Below are positions 1 through 5,967 of a stretch of DNA of 5,967 nucleotides, piece by piece (position 1 is the stretch's first letter; each line of letters starts with the position of its first letter). The notes below the pieces were generated by a model that was not told the origin of the DNA, did no database searches, and saw nothing but the letters and a program-made list of their open reading frames with translations. Both the position numbers and the translations under genes were made by a program. The stretch is from Cellvibrio sp. (GTDB taxonomy: Bacteria; Pseudomonadota; Gammaproteobacteria; Pseudomonadales; Cellvibrionaceae): positions 821 through 6,787 of the forward strand of contig DQHS01000022.1 in the NCBI GenBank assembly GCA_003524365.1, in the 5' to 3' direction.

Positions 1-321
1 GGCTGGATTAAAATGACCAACGAACTGGTTGCACAGGTTGAAGACCCTCGCCAGGTCAAAGAAATTAGATACAAAGTAGATCGCATCGGCCGACTGGTAT
101 CAGGTGAATGGGCGAAAAAAGCGGATACACGCACAATTTATTTGCGTCATGTTTCTATCTGGGGAAACGCGCTGCTTGAGTCACTGGATCGCAACGAGGC
201 CCTGCCCTTGGTTAACCGTGTTAATCAGGATGTAGACGATTTACTCGCACACAGGATAAAAGCCGACATCATTACCGCTGAACGCTATTTTCCAGCCAAT
301 GAAGATGATCCGTTTTTATAG
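1..321 (+). CDS. Hypothetical protein, possibly 5'-truncated
   Basis: I do not recognise this protein. An ATG at position 13 would give 102 residues, but the frame is open back to the first base of the window (Gly-Trp-Ile-Lys before the Met). The visible part may therefore be the C-terminal end of a longer protein. Only a weak GGA lies five bases before that ATG, so the start is not established. The product is soluble-looking, rich in charged residues and probably mostly helical: there is no signal peptide, no membrane segment and no cysteine. The middle has a pattern of alternating Arg/Leu/Asp positions, and the tail is acidic and aromatic (ERYFPANEDDPFL). The gene ends in TAG and is followed by a strong hairpin terminator, which suggests it is the last gene of its transcript. 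Being a real gene is likely from its codon character and the terminator. Function is unknown. Confidence 0.6.
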   Translation, partial: GWIKMTNELVAQVEDPRQVKEIRYKVDRIGRLVSGEWAKKADTRTIYLRHVSIWGNALLESLDRNEALPLVNRVNQDVDDLLAHRIKADIITAERYFPANEDDPFL

Positions 322-352
322 CTACTCTGTTTTATAAATAACATTGCAATTA

Positions 353-388
353 AAAAATAATCCCCGGCCTAAACCGGGGATTGTTTTT
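353..388. terminator. Bidirectional rho-independent terminator
   Basis: A perfect 7-bp GC-rich stem (TCCCCGG at 361-367 pairing with CCGGGGA at 374-380) encloses a 6-base loop. It is flanked by an A-rich tract on the left (353-360) and TTGTTTTT on the right (381-388). These tracts extend the pairing and supply a U-run for transcripts arriving from either side. The hairpin lies between two convergent genes, 31 bases after the stop of the left gene and about 15 bases after the stop of the receptor gene, as expected for a shared terminator. Confidence 0.9.
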
Positions 389-402
389 CCATCACATCAT
401 TA

Positions 403-3351
403 TTACCAAGTCCAGTTCACACCTAATTTCAACGTTGTTGGCGGCCCATTAAAGGTGCCGTTGGGCTGCGCAAAATTAGCGGGTAAATCTTCGTTGGCGC
501 CGCCAAACCAATCCTGATAACCACCGTGATTAACGGCGTTGGTAATATTCAAAATATCCATGCGCAACGTGATATAGCTGTCCCGACTAACCATACCCGT
601 CGCAAATTGTTTGCTGATGGCTATATCCAATTGTTTGTAGCCGAGAAAGCCGTCGCCATCAGGCTGGAAGGTATCGTATTTACAGGCGTTCCAACCCGCG
701 CGACAATCAGTACCTTGATAAGTTTTTACACTTTCCAGATTTAATTTTGCTGAAAAATCAAAACCGGCTGGCAAATCAAACAGCGCGGCAATGACCAAAC
801 GATGCTCGGGAACCGAGAGTGAATCATGCCAACCGTAATCGTCAATATCCGGATAATCCAGCGCGAACACCTCACCCGATTTACGTCTGTCTTGCGCATC
901 GGTATAGGTATAGGCAACTGTCATACCCCAATAATCATCGGATTTGGGTTTATCTAATTTGATGTACAGCGAGTCCGCTTTGGATTCCAGAGCATTCATG
1001 CCGATCAAACCATTACTAAACCCCGGAATACCGAATCCCCATGGCTGCCCCCATTGACTGCCTGGCTCGAAAAAACTACCGTCAGGGCGGCGATTTATTA
1101 GCATCCATACAAAACCATCCTTACTTTTGATATGCGATAAGCTGACTTCTGCATCCCAATCACCTAGCGTGCCGCGCACACCTAAACTGAATTGATCAGA
1201 GTAAGGGGTTTTTAATTCGTTGCTCACCATAAACACTTCGCGCCCTGCACCACTATTCCCGTAGAACAAATCATCCAAGCCCTGCGCCGTTAAATATTTA
1301 GGGTCCCATGCCACACAATTACTGGCAGCAGGATCGCAATTGTTTTGCGGATCTTCTGAATCAAAATTAACACGATAGGTTGGGAAAGTGGCCTTGGTTG
1401 CTTCGAGTTGCAAGTTATCAAATAAGTTGCGGTCAAACGCGCGGCCAGCACCACCAAATAAAACCAGATTATTGTCGGTGCCTATGTCGTAACTAAAACC
1501 CAAACGCGGCTGCCAGGCATCTTTAAAGGTATCGCGGTTGTTGCCAGTACTGATGTAATCATCAACATTGATATTGGAATTATCGAGATTATTCCAGCCG
1601 CGCAGTGCAGTTACTACAGCATCGGGTGTCTGGTAATCCAGATACGCATCGGACTCTTCATAATCCCAACGCAAGCCTGCATTAATCGTCAAACGTTCTG
1701 TCGCACTCCAATCATCTTGAACATACAATCCGAATTGCTTGTTATCGGCAACCTCAGCACCATTGCCAATATCTGCCAATGGCGCACCCCACTCCACCAT
1801 GTAAGGTTGCGTCCATGAGTAATCAATGTTGTAACTGTATTGCGGATTAAACGGTTGCTGCTCCACTGATTTCAATTCGATCGCTTTGTATTTAACTCCT
1901 GCTTTTAATTGATGATCTGCCAGCCCTATGTAAGTGAAGTCTTCTTGTAGTGCCCAACCGGATTGGCTTTTCTCCTGGTAATCGCGCCCTGCGCCGGTGT
2001 TCAATACAAGTTGTTTACCCGCATTTAGTAAAACAGTGCCATTACCCAAGGTATGCGGGCGCGGATTAAATGTGTAATCCTCATAAGTAATACGTGCATC
2101 GTTAATCCAATTATCAGTGCGCCAGTTGTGACTTAGCACCACGCGGATCTCATCATTATTTTTATCGGTGCCATATTCCAGCGGCCGCTGCCCACCAACG
2201 CCAGTTAATTCTGTCTCGTCGCGATATTTGGCAGTCAATTCGATTTTTTGCGCATCATTAAGTACGTAACTCAATTTACCAAAATACAAATCTTCTTCAA
2301 AACTTGCGCTAACCCCACCCAGTTTGGATTGCACATCGGCAGGCAACTTACTCACATCGTAACCAGCCCCAATGATTACATCGCGCGGATCACTGTTACT
2401 TTTTCCTTCGTAAGCAAAAAATAAGTGTAACTTATCTTTGATAATGGGACCGCCCACATTGACGCCGTATTGAATTTGTTGGCTGGGTATTTTTTTATTA
2501 TCTTTTGACTCATTCGGATTCTTCTCGCGCATGCTTTCATCGGAGTAGTCATAAAAAAAACCACCGTGGAATTCATTGGAGCCAGAAGCAGTAATCGCGA
2601 CAATAGCCGCGCTGCTGAGCTGATCGTATTCAGCGGAATAGTTCTGCGTAATCACTTTGTATTCCGCAATTGCCGATTGCGGAAAGGGGTTGCCGCGGCT
2701 TGCATCCTGCCCCGTGACACCGCCACGTAAAACATAATTTTTTTGTCCTACACCGTCGATAAAAATATTAATCGCATTAGGACTTTGCGCGCCACCTTGA
2801 ATGCTGGTACTACCGTCTTGCCCTTCGTTAAATTGCACACCGGGCGCCAAGTCAGCAAAAGCCAAAAAATTGCGCTTGGTTTGCGGTAGGGATTCAATCT
2901 GTTCCAGCGAGATGTTGGTGCCAATTTCACCACCGAGGCTGTAATTCACCTGGGTCCCCAACACCAACATTTCTTCGATGGGTTGTTCAGGGCTTGCCTG
3001 CCCCAGTTCAATATTCAGGTTGACCTTTTGCCCAACACGCAAATTAATCTGCTGCTGGTCTCGCATGTCTTTTCCCGCAATCGCGAGGCGATAAGCGCCC
3101 GGCGGTAAGCCGGTAAATAAATAACCTCCGTTAGATTGTGTTATTACTTTGTAGCTATGCCCATTAGCGATATTGACCGCGGTAACTTCTATACCCGCAG
3201 TAGGTTTGTCGCTCACCTCAATAACACCCGACAAACTAGCACTGCCAATTTGCGCGTACAACACACCACTTAACGATGTCAGTGCGATAGCACTCATAGC
3301 GGATATAAGAATTTTTTTTGCGATAGGAAATGAACAATAATGTGTGTGCAT
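403..3351 (-). CDS. Oar-like TonB-dependent outer-membrane receptor
   Basis: This is a 982-residue outer-membrane receptor that would import a bulky substrate using TonB/ExbBD energy; the substrate cannot be read from the sequence. The signal peptide covers residues 1-33 (KK at 12-13, a hydrophobic core, then LYA before Gln34). Residues 36-117 form a carboxypeptidase-regulatory-like beta domain (GYLFTGLPPGAYRL at 76-89). A TonB-box-like stretch, IEEMLVLG, follows at 125-132. The plug spans about 140-255, with FIDGV at 197-201 and the typical exit SGSNEFHGG at 256-264. The remainder is a beta-barrel ending in LGVNWTW, whose terminal aromatic suits BAM recognition. Two Cys-x6-Cys pairs (672/679 and 883/890) probably form disulfides in outer loops. 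The ATG start is supported by AAGGAAA at 3357-3363, seven bases upstream of the start. The gene ends in three consecutive in-frame stops (TAA TAA TGA, 397-405). No TonB, sigma/anti-sigma or polysaccharide-enzyme gene adjoins it here. Family assignment is firm; ligand is unknown. Confidence 0.95.
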   Translation of the reverse strand: MHTHYCSFPIAKKILISAMSAIALTSLSGVLYAQIGSASLSGVIEVSDKPTAGIEVTAVNIANGHSYKVITQSNGGYLFTGLPPGAYRLAIAGKDMRDQQQINLRVGQKVNLNIELGQASPEQPIEEMLVLGTQVNYSLGGEIGTNISLEQIESLPQTKRNFLAFADLAPGVQFNEGQDGSTSIQGGAQSPNAINIFIDGVGQKNYVLRGGVTGQDASRGNPFPQSAIAEYKVITQNYSAEYDQLSSAAIVAITASGSNEFHGGFFYDYSDESMREKNPNESKDNKKIPSQQIQYGVNVGGPIIKDKLHLFFAYEGKSNSDPRDVIIGAGYDVSKLPADVQSKLGGVSASFEEDLYFGKLSYVLNDAQKIELTAKYRDETELTGVGGQRPLEYGTDKNNDEIRVVLSHNWRTDNWINDARITYEDYTFNPRPHTLGNGTVLLNAGKQLVLNTGAGRDYQEKSQSGWALQEDFTYIGLADHQLKAGVKYKAIELKSVEQQPFNPQYSYNIDYSWTQPYMVEWGAPLADIGNGAEVADNKQFGLYVQDDWSATERLTINAGLRWDYEESDAYLDYQTPDAVVTALRGWNNLDNSNINVDDYISTGNNRDTFKDAWQPRLGFSYDIGTDNNLVLFGGAGRAFDRNLFDNLQLEATKATFPTYRVNFDSEDPQNNCDPAASNCVAWDPKYLTAQGLDDLFYGNSGAGREVFMVSNELKTPYSDQFSLGVRGTLGDWDAEVSLSHIKSKDGFVWMLINRRPDGSFFEPGSQWGQPWGFGIPGFSNGLIGMNALESKADSLYIKLDKPKSDDYWGMTVAYTYTDAQDRRKSGEVFALDYPDIDDYGWHDSLSVPEHRLVIAALFDLPAGFDFSAKLNLESVKTYQGTDCRAGWNACKYDTFQPDGDGFLGYKQLDIAISKQFATGMVSRDSYITLRMDILNITNAVNHGGYQDWFGGANEDLPANFAQPNGTFNGPPTTLKLGVNWTW

Positions 3352-3356
3352 AGACG

Positions 3357-3363
3357 TTTCCTT
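3357..3363 (-). promoter_or_regulatory. Ribosome binding site of the receptor gene
   Basis: On the minus strand the sequence reads AAGGAAA, with the AGGA core at 3359-3362 and seven bases to the ATG at 3351-3349. This is a good Shine-Dalgarno match. It fixes the start that gives a complete signal peptide. Confidence 0.8.
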
Positions 3364-3410
3364 TTCTTAATTATTGAATAAGCCGGTACTTCATTATGTA
3401 ATTAACCGAC

Positions 3411-3425
3411 GAGGCAATTTGCCTC
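3411..3425. promoter_or_regulatory. Perfect 15-bp palindrome, candidate operator
   Basis: GAGGCAA at 3411-3417 is mirrored exactly by TTGCCTC at 3419-3425 around a single central T. It sits 60 to 74 bases upstream of the receptor start codon, in the only non-coding stretch that could hold that gene's promoter. There is no T-run next to it, so a terminator is unlikely. The symmetry and placement fit a binding site for a dimeric regulator. The regulator cannot be identified from the window, and I could not place a convincing -35/-10 pair around the site. Confidence 0.45.
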
Positions 3426-3484
3426 ATTCAAGTTTAGATCAGAAAACAAAAAAAGCGGATTTACCTATACCAAATAGTATTAAC

Positions 3485-3512
3485 AAAAAAGGCTCACCTC
3501 GCGGCGAGCCTT
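3485..3512 (-). terminator. Rho-independent terminator of the protease gene
   Basis: AAGGCTC (3489-3495) pairs with GAGCCTT (3506-3512). An inner CC/GG pair continues the stem after one A-C mismatch, around a TCGC loop. On the minus strand the stem is followed by six T (3485-3490 read in reverse). It begins 32 bases after the stop of the M50 protease gene and so ends that transcript before the receptor gene. On the plus strand there is no T-run, so it acts in one direction. Confidence 0.85.
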
Positions 3513-3544
3513 CTCATGTTGTATAAAAAATCACGCTCGGAAGA

Positions 3545-4654
3545 TTAGGATGCCAACACCTTGAGCGCAATTTCCGAACCTGGCAATCCATCTTGCGCAA
3601 TTAAAACAATCATGCCCAAAAACATCGCCACTACCACCAAATACCACAACACCGAAAACCAAATGCCATAGGCATTTAAGGGTGGAATATCTTCTGCGAG
3701 CCCCACTCGCCAACCAGCAACAATATCAATAACCCCCAACACGATAAAAAAAGTGATGAAATAAAAACCCAGTTTCCAAGCCACTACAAAACAAGCCGCC
3801 GAGATCGCAAGCAACGCGACCAATGCCAAATAATTGCGCCCGGAAAATACCAGTGATTTCACTACGCGCCCACCATCGAGTGGATGCACTGGAATTAAAT
3901 TAAATAAATTCAACAGCGCACTGGTCGATGCTACCAAACCAGCGAAATGACTTTCGGTAATGAGATACACAATATAAAACGACACCGTCATGAGCAAACC
4001 ATACACTGGCCCCATCATGGAAATATACACATCCTGCCAGCGTGACTTCGGCATATCCCCCACAGCAAGACCACCGACAAACGGAATTAAATACATTCCT
4101 TTGGTGGGTAAGCCGCATTTTTTCATCGCGCGTAAATGGCCATATTCGTGAAACACTAAAACACCAACTAATACCAATGCAAACTCCAGCGTGAACATCA
4201 CGCTGTAAACGGCAACCGATGCAGCAAGCAAAGCGACTTTGAAAACCTGTACCGCTTTTAACAATTTAAACGCGATGAGCCCGATGGAAAGCCACGAGGT
4301 TGTTTTTGCGGGTGCTGCAGCTGGAACTGCCAATTGATCAGGCTGCAACGCCCCTGCTGTTTCGGCAGCAGTGAAAGATTCTTGCTGCTCCACTGAAACG
4401 GATGCAGCCGCCTCCAACACTCGTTCGGTATTTACCCACAACTCATAATTGACATCGGCCGCGCGCATATTGAGCACATAGATCAATTTCACTTCACCCA
4501 CAGCTTCCAGCACAAATGTGTGTTCACTGGTAATCCCAAAATTACGTTGCTGCGATACCACTACACCATCGACAGAGATTATCTCTTCACCGGTCGCTGG
4601 AGTTGCATCCACCCTGAACTGACGATTGGCATAGTCAAACGAAAATAACTGCAT
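3545..4654 (-). CDS. M50 (site-2 protease-like) membrane metalloprotease with N-terminal beta domain
   Basis: This 369-residue integral membrane protein has the zinc-protease signature of family M50, whose members cut substrates within or near the membrane. HEYGH at 169-173 supplies two zinc-binding His and the catalytic Glu170. NLIPVHPLDGG at 252-262 supplies the third ligand, Asp260; the usual form of this motif is N-x-x-P-x-x-P-L-D-G. A conserved MGPVYG segment lies at 214-219. Membrane segments lie at roughly 123-173 (probably two, the second bearing HExxH), 209-232, 237-258, 275-314 (two) and 330-353. Residues 1-80 form a soluble, beta-rich domain with VDG at 28-30. An Ala/Gln-rich linker (about 82-118) joins it to the membrane part. 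No PDZ or CBS domain is visible, which sets it apart from RseP- and SpoIVFB-type proteins. The ATG is preceded by only a weak Shine-Dalgarno, so the start is likely but not certain. The gene is monocistronic by its terminator and diverges from the S1 gene. The substrate is unknown. Confidence 0.88.
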   Translation of the reverse strand: MQLFSFDYANRQFRVDATPATGEEIISVDGVVVSQQRNFGITSEHTFVLEAVGEVKLIYVLNMRAADVNYELWVNTERVLEAAASVSVEQQESFTAAETAGALQPDQLAVPAAAPAKTTSWLSIGLIAFKLLKAVQVFKVALLAASVAVYSVMFTLEFALVLVGVLVFHEYGHLRAMKKCGLPTKGMYLIPFVGGLAVGDMPKSRWQDVYISMMGPVYGLLMTVSFYIVYLITESHFAGLVASTSALLNLFNLIPVHPLDGGRVVKSLVFSGRNYLALVALLAISAACFVVAWKLGFYFITFFIVLGVIDIVAGWRVGLAEDIPPLNAYGIWFSVLWYLVVVAMFLGMIVLIAQDGLPGSEIALKVLAS

Positions 4655-4685
4655 AAATCACTACTCTACAATGACACTAAATACG

Positions 4686-4717
4686 AAAACCAAAGGGACG
4701 GTAAACAAAACCAAAGG
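4686..4717. repeat. 11-bp direct repeat at 21-bp spacing in the divergent intergenic region
   Basis: AAAACCAAAGG occurs exactly twice, at 4686-4696 and 4707-4717. The starts are 21 bases apart, about two turns of the helix, so both copies face the same side of the DNA. On the minus strand the copies lie about 32 to 63 bases before the protease start codon, where its promoter or an activator site would be expected. No clear -35/-10 pair for that strand was found. Chance repetition in A-rich intergenic DNA remains possible. Confidence 0.4.
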
Positions 4718-4771
4718 CATAGGGGGAGTTTTGCTGGCCTTAACTCACCCTTACCAATAAACTGTGCACTA

Positions 4772-4800
4772 TTGATACAACAGCCTTACCTGCATATAAC
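4772..4800 (+). promoter_or_regulatory. Sigma70-type promoter for the S1 gene
   Basis: TTGATA (4772-4777) matches the -35 consensus at five of six positions, including TTGA. TATAAC (4795-4800) matches the -10 consensus at five of six. The spacer is exactly 17 bases. The predicted transcription start is near 4806-4808, only about 12 bases before the ATG of the S1 gene. It would also drive the oxidoreductase gene downstream, since no terminator lies between them. Confidence 0.75.
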
Positions 4801-4818
4801 CGCGAGAATGAATTCAGT

Positions 4819-5652
4819 ATGTTACACATTGGCCGACAAAACCGCTTAACCATCGTCAAACACACCGATTTCGGCATTTTTCTGGATGGGGGCAAGTTTG
4901 GCAACATATTATTGCCCAAGCGTTACGTTACCGAAGATATGAAAATCGGCGGCATATTGGATGTATTTATCCATCTGGATTCTGATGACTGCATTATCGC
5001 CACCACCCTCACCCCCAAAGCTATGGTTGGTGAATGCGCATTTCTCGAAGTAAAAGAAGTTAACAACGTCGGCGCTTTTCTGGATTGGGGGCTACCGAAA
5101 GATTTGCTAGTGCCCTACGGCGAACAACACAAACCTATGGAAGCTGGCCGCTCTTATGTGGTGTGTATTTATCAGGATGAATACACCGGCCGTATTACCG
5201 CGTCATCCCGGTTGAGTCGCCATCTCGAAGAACGCGCTGACGGTTTGAGTGCAAAACAAGCAGTGGATTTAATTATTTGTGGCCGCAGCGATATGGGCTA
5301 CAAAGCCGTTGTCAATCATACCCATTTGGGTTTGATATTCCGCGATGAAGCTTTCCGCACATTGCTCTACGGCGAAAAAGTCAAAGGCTATATCAAAAGC
5401 ATCCGCCCCGACCGCAAAATAGATTTAAGTTTGCAAGCGCGAGCGCGCGACAGCAAAGAGGACCTGGCTGAAAAAATTCTCGCCGATTTACAACGCCAAG
5501 GCGGCACCTCTTTCGTAACCGATAAAAGTGAACCTGAACTCATTTATAAAGTATTCAATGTCAGTAAAGGCAATTACAAAAACGCACTGAGTCTACTTTA
5601 CAAACAGCGTAAAATTTTGATTGAAAAAGACAAAATCACATTAGTGCAATAA
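4819..5652 (+). CDS. CvfB/YitL-like S1-domain RNA-binding protein
   Basis: This 277-residue cytoplasmic protein resembles the CvfB family (conserved virulence factor B, YitL), whose members carry tandem S1 RNA-binding folds and a C-terminal winged helix. The first S1-like unit is about residues 1-63 (GRQNRLTIVKHTDFGIFLDG). The second is about 68-134, with the clear S1 signature VNNVGAFLDWGLPKDLLVP at 81-99. A third, more diverged unit is about 148-206, ending DLSLQ. The winged-helix-like tail spans about 214-275 and contains a helix with the motif KGNYKNALSLLYKQRKI. The length fits the family (roughly 280). The chosen ATG gives the typical family beginning (hydrophobic residue, Ile-Gly, then a basic stretch). 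No good Shine-Dalgarno precedes it: only GAG at 4804-4806, 12 bases away. The family is linked to RNA binding and, in staphylococci, to virulence regulation; the role in this organism is inferred only. It lies 9 bases before the oxidoreductase gene. Confidence 0.9.
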   Translation: MLHIGRQNRLTIVKHTDFGIFLDGGKFGNILLPKRYVTEDMKIGGILDVFIHLDSDDCIIATTLTPKAMVGECAFLEVKEVNNVGAFLDWGLPKDLLVPYGEQHKPMEAGRSYVVCIYQDEYTGRITASSRLSRHLEERADGLSAKQAVDLIICGRSDMGYKAVVNHTHLGLIFRDEAFRTLLYGEKVKGYIKSIRPDRKIDLSLQARARDSKEDLAEKILADLQRQGGTSFVTDKSEPELIYKVFNVSKGNYKNALSLLYKQRKILIEKDKITLVQ

Positions 5653-5655
5653 GGG
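5651..5655 (+). promoter_or_regulatory. Ribosome binding site of the oxidoreductase gene
   Basis: AAGGG overlaps the end of the S1 gene's stop codon and stands six bases before the ATG at 5662. A second AGGTG at 5670-5674 stands five bases before another in-frame ATG at 5680. Either could be used; the first is the stronger match. Confidence 0.55.
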
Positions 5656-5661
5656 TAGAAA

Positions 5662-5697
5662 ATGACGGCAGGTGAAAAAATGACGGGCGCTGAGAAA
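5662..5697 (+). repeat. Imperfect 18-bp tandem duplication containing two start codons
   Basis: 5662-5679 and 5680-5697 align without gaps at 14 of 18 bases. They encode MTAGEK and then MTGAEK. Each copy begins with ATGACGG, so the duplication doubles the start codon; the AGGTG inside the first copy can act as ribosome binding site for the second. The extra residues precede the conserved fold and are probably dispensable. Confidence 0.6.
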
Positions 5698-5967
5698 ATA
5701 ATTCGCTGGGGCATTATCGGAGTTGGCGATGTATGCGAACTCAAAAGCGGCCCCGGCTTTTATAAAGCCCCGGACTCACAATTAACTGCGGTAATGCGTC
5801 GCAATAGTGAAAAAGCCAAAGACTTTGCCGCGCGCCATAATGTGAGTTTGTGGTACGACAACGCCGAAGCCCTGCTCGCCAACCCCGACATCAATGCCAT
5901 TTATATCGCCACACCGCCAGCACAACATAAAGACTATGCAATCGCCGCGTTAAACGCCGGCAAAAAT
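5662..5967 (+). CDS. Gfo/Idh/MocA-family oxidoreductase, N-terminal part (runs off the window)
   Basis: The first 102 codons of an NAD(P)-dependent dehydrogenase are visible, with no stop before the window ends. From about residue 14 the sequence is a typical Rossmann fold. IRWGIIGVGDV contains the G-x-G-x-x nucleotide-binding turn. It is followed by ELKSGPGFYK and AVMRR at the end of the second beta strand, then YIATPPAQHKDYAIAALNAGK, the family hallmark just before the catalytic Glu-Lys-Pro motif, which would lie a few residues past the window. Members oxidise or reduce sugars, inositols and related compounds; the substrate cannot be told from this part. Two in-frame ATGs are possible (5662 and 5680), lying in an 18-base tandem repeat. 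The second start would trim six residues and still leave the Rossmann fold complete. The gap to the S1 gene is 9 bases, which points to one transcript. Confidence 0.92.
   Translation, partial: MTAGEKMTGAEKIIRWGIIGVGDVCELKSGPGFYKAPDSQLTAVMRRNSEKAKDFAARHNVSLWYDNAEALLANPDINAIYIATPPAQHKDYAIAALNAGKN

Noticed and set aside
526..744. Plus-strand open frame of 72 codons inside the receptor gene
   Set aside because: It lies antisense within the barrel-coding part of a clearly real gene, and its product shows no family features or ribosome binding site.
2376..2933. Two minus-strand open frames of 75 and 61 codons inside the receptor gene
   Set aside because: They are out-of-frame readings of the plug and early barrel coding sequence, with no independent start signals.
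3464..3481. ATAC...GTAT inverted repeat before the receptor gene
   Set aside because: The arms are only four bases long and A/T-rich, so chance is a sufficient explanation.
3352..3484. Sigma70 promoter for the receptor gene (for example TTGCCT with TAATGA)
   Set aside because: The best pairings have a spacer of 15 or 20-21 bases or poor hexamers, so no position could be defended.
3531..4118. Two short minus-strand open frames (60 and 72 codons) overlapping the protease gene
   Set aside because: They are alternate-frame readings of the M50 coding region, whose own frame carries the catalytic motifs.
4808..4849. 13-codon frame starting at an ATG just before the S1 gene
   Set aside because: It is too short and lacks a ribosome binding site, so it is not listed as a gene; it is kept only as a possible influence on S1 translation.

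Overview
The window looks like ordinary chromosomal DNA from a free-living Gram-negative gammaproteobacterium. The best support is a large outer-membrane TonB-dependent receptor, an S1-domain protein of the CvfB/YitL type, and a base composition that looks moderate by eye. The style of the receptor and of the Gfo/Idh/MocA protein brings Cellvibrio-like polysaccharide degraders to mind, but this taxonomic guess is an inference and was not tested.

Layout: (1) Positions 1-321 hold the end, or all, of an unrecognised plus-strand gene. (2) A strong hairpin with A/T tracts on both sides (353-388) separates it from a convergent minus-strand gene. (3) That gene (403-3351) encodes a 982-residue Oar-like TonB-dependent receptor with an N-terminal carboxypeptidase-regulatory-like domain. 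(4) Its upstream region (3352-3484) carries a perfect 15-bp palindrome that could be an operator. (5) A minus-strand terminator (3485-3512) closes an M50 site-2-protease-like membrane metalloprotease (3545-4654), which has an unusual soluble N-terminal beta-rich domain. (6) A divergent intergenic region (4655-4818) holds a good sigma70-type promoter for the plus strand and an 11-bp direct repeat at 21-bp spacing next to the protease gene. (7) Reading right are a CvfB-like S1 RNA-binding protein (4819-5652) and, 9 bases later, the beginning of a Gfo/Idh/MocA-family oxidoreductase that runs off the window.

How the genes relate: the receptor and the protease lie on the same strand but are separated by a terminator, so they are probably independent units. 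The S1 gene and the oxidoreductase are probably co-transcribed from the 4772-4800 promoter, although no shared function is evident. I see no mobile element, CRISPR array, tRNA, rRNA or defence module. No intergenic gap exceeds 300 bases. Nothing in the window clearly amounts to a new biological system. The points most worth checking are the palindrome before the receptor, the N-terminal domain of the protease and the compact leader of the S1 gene.
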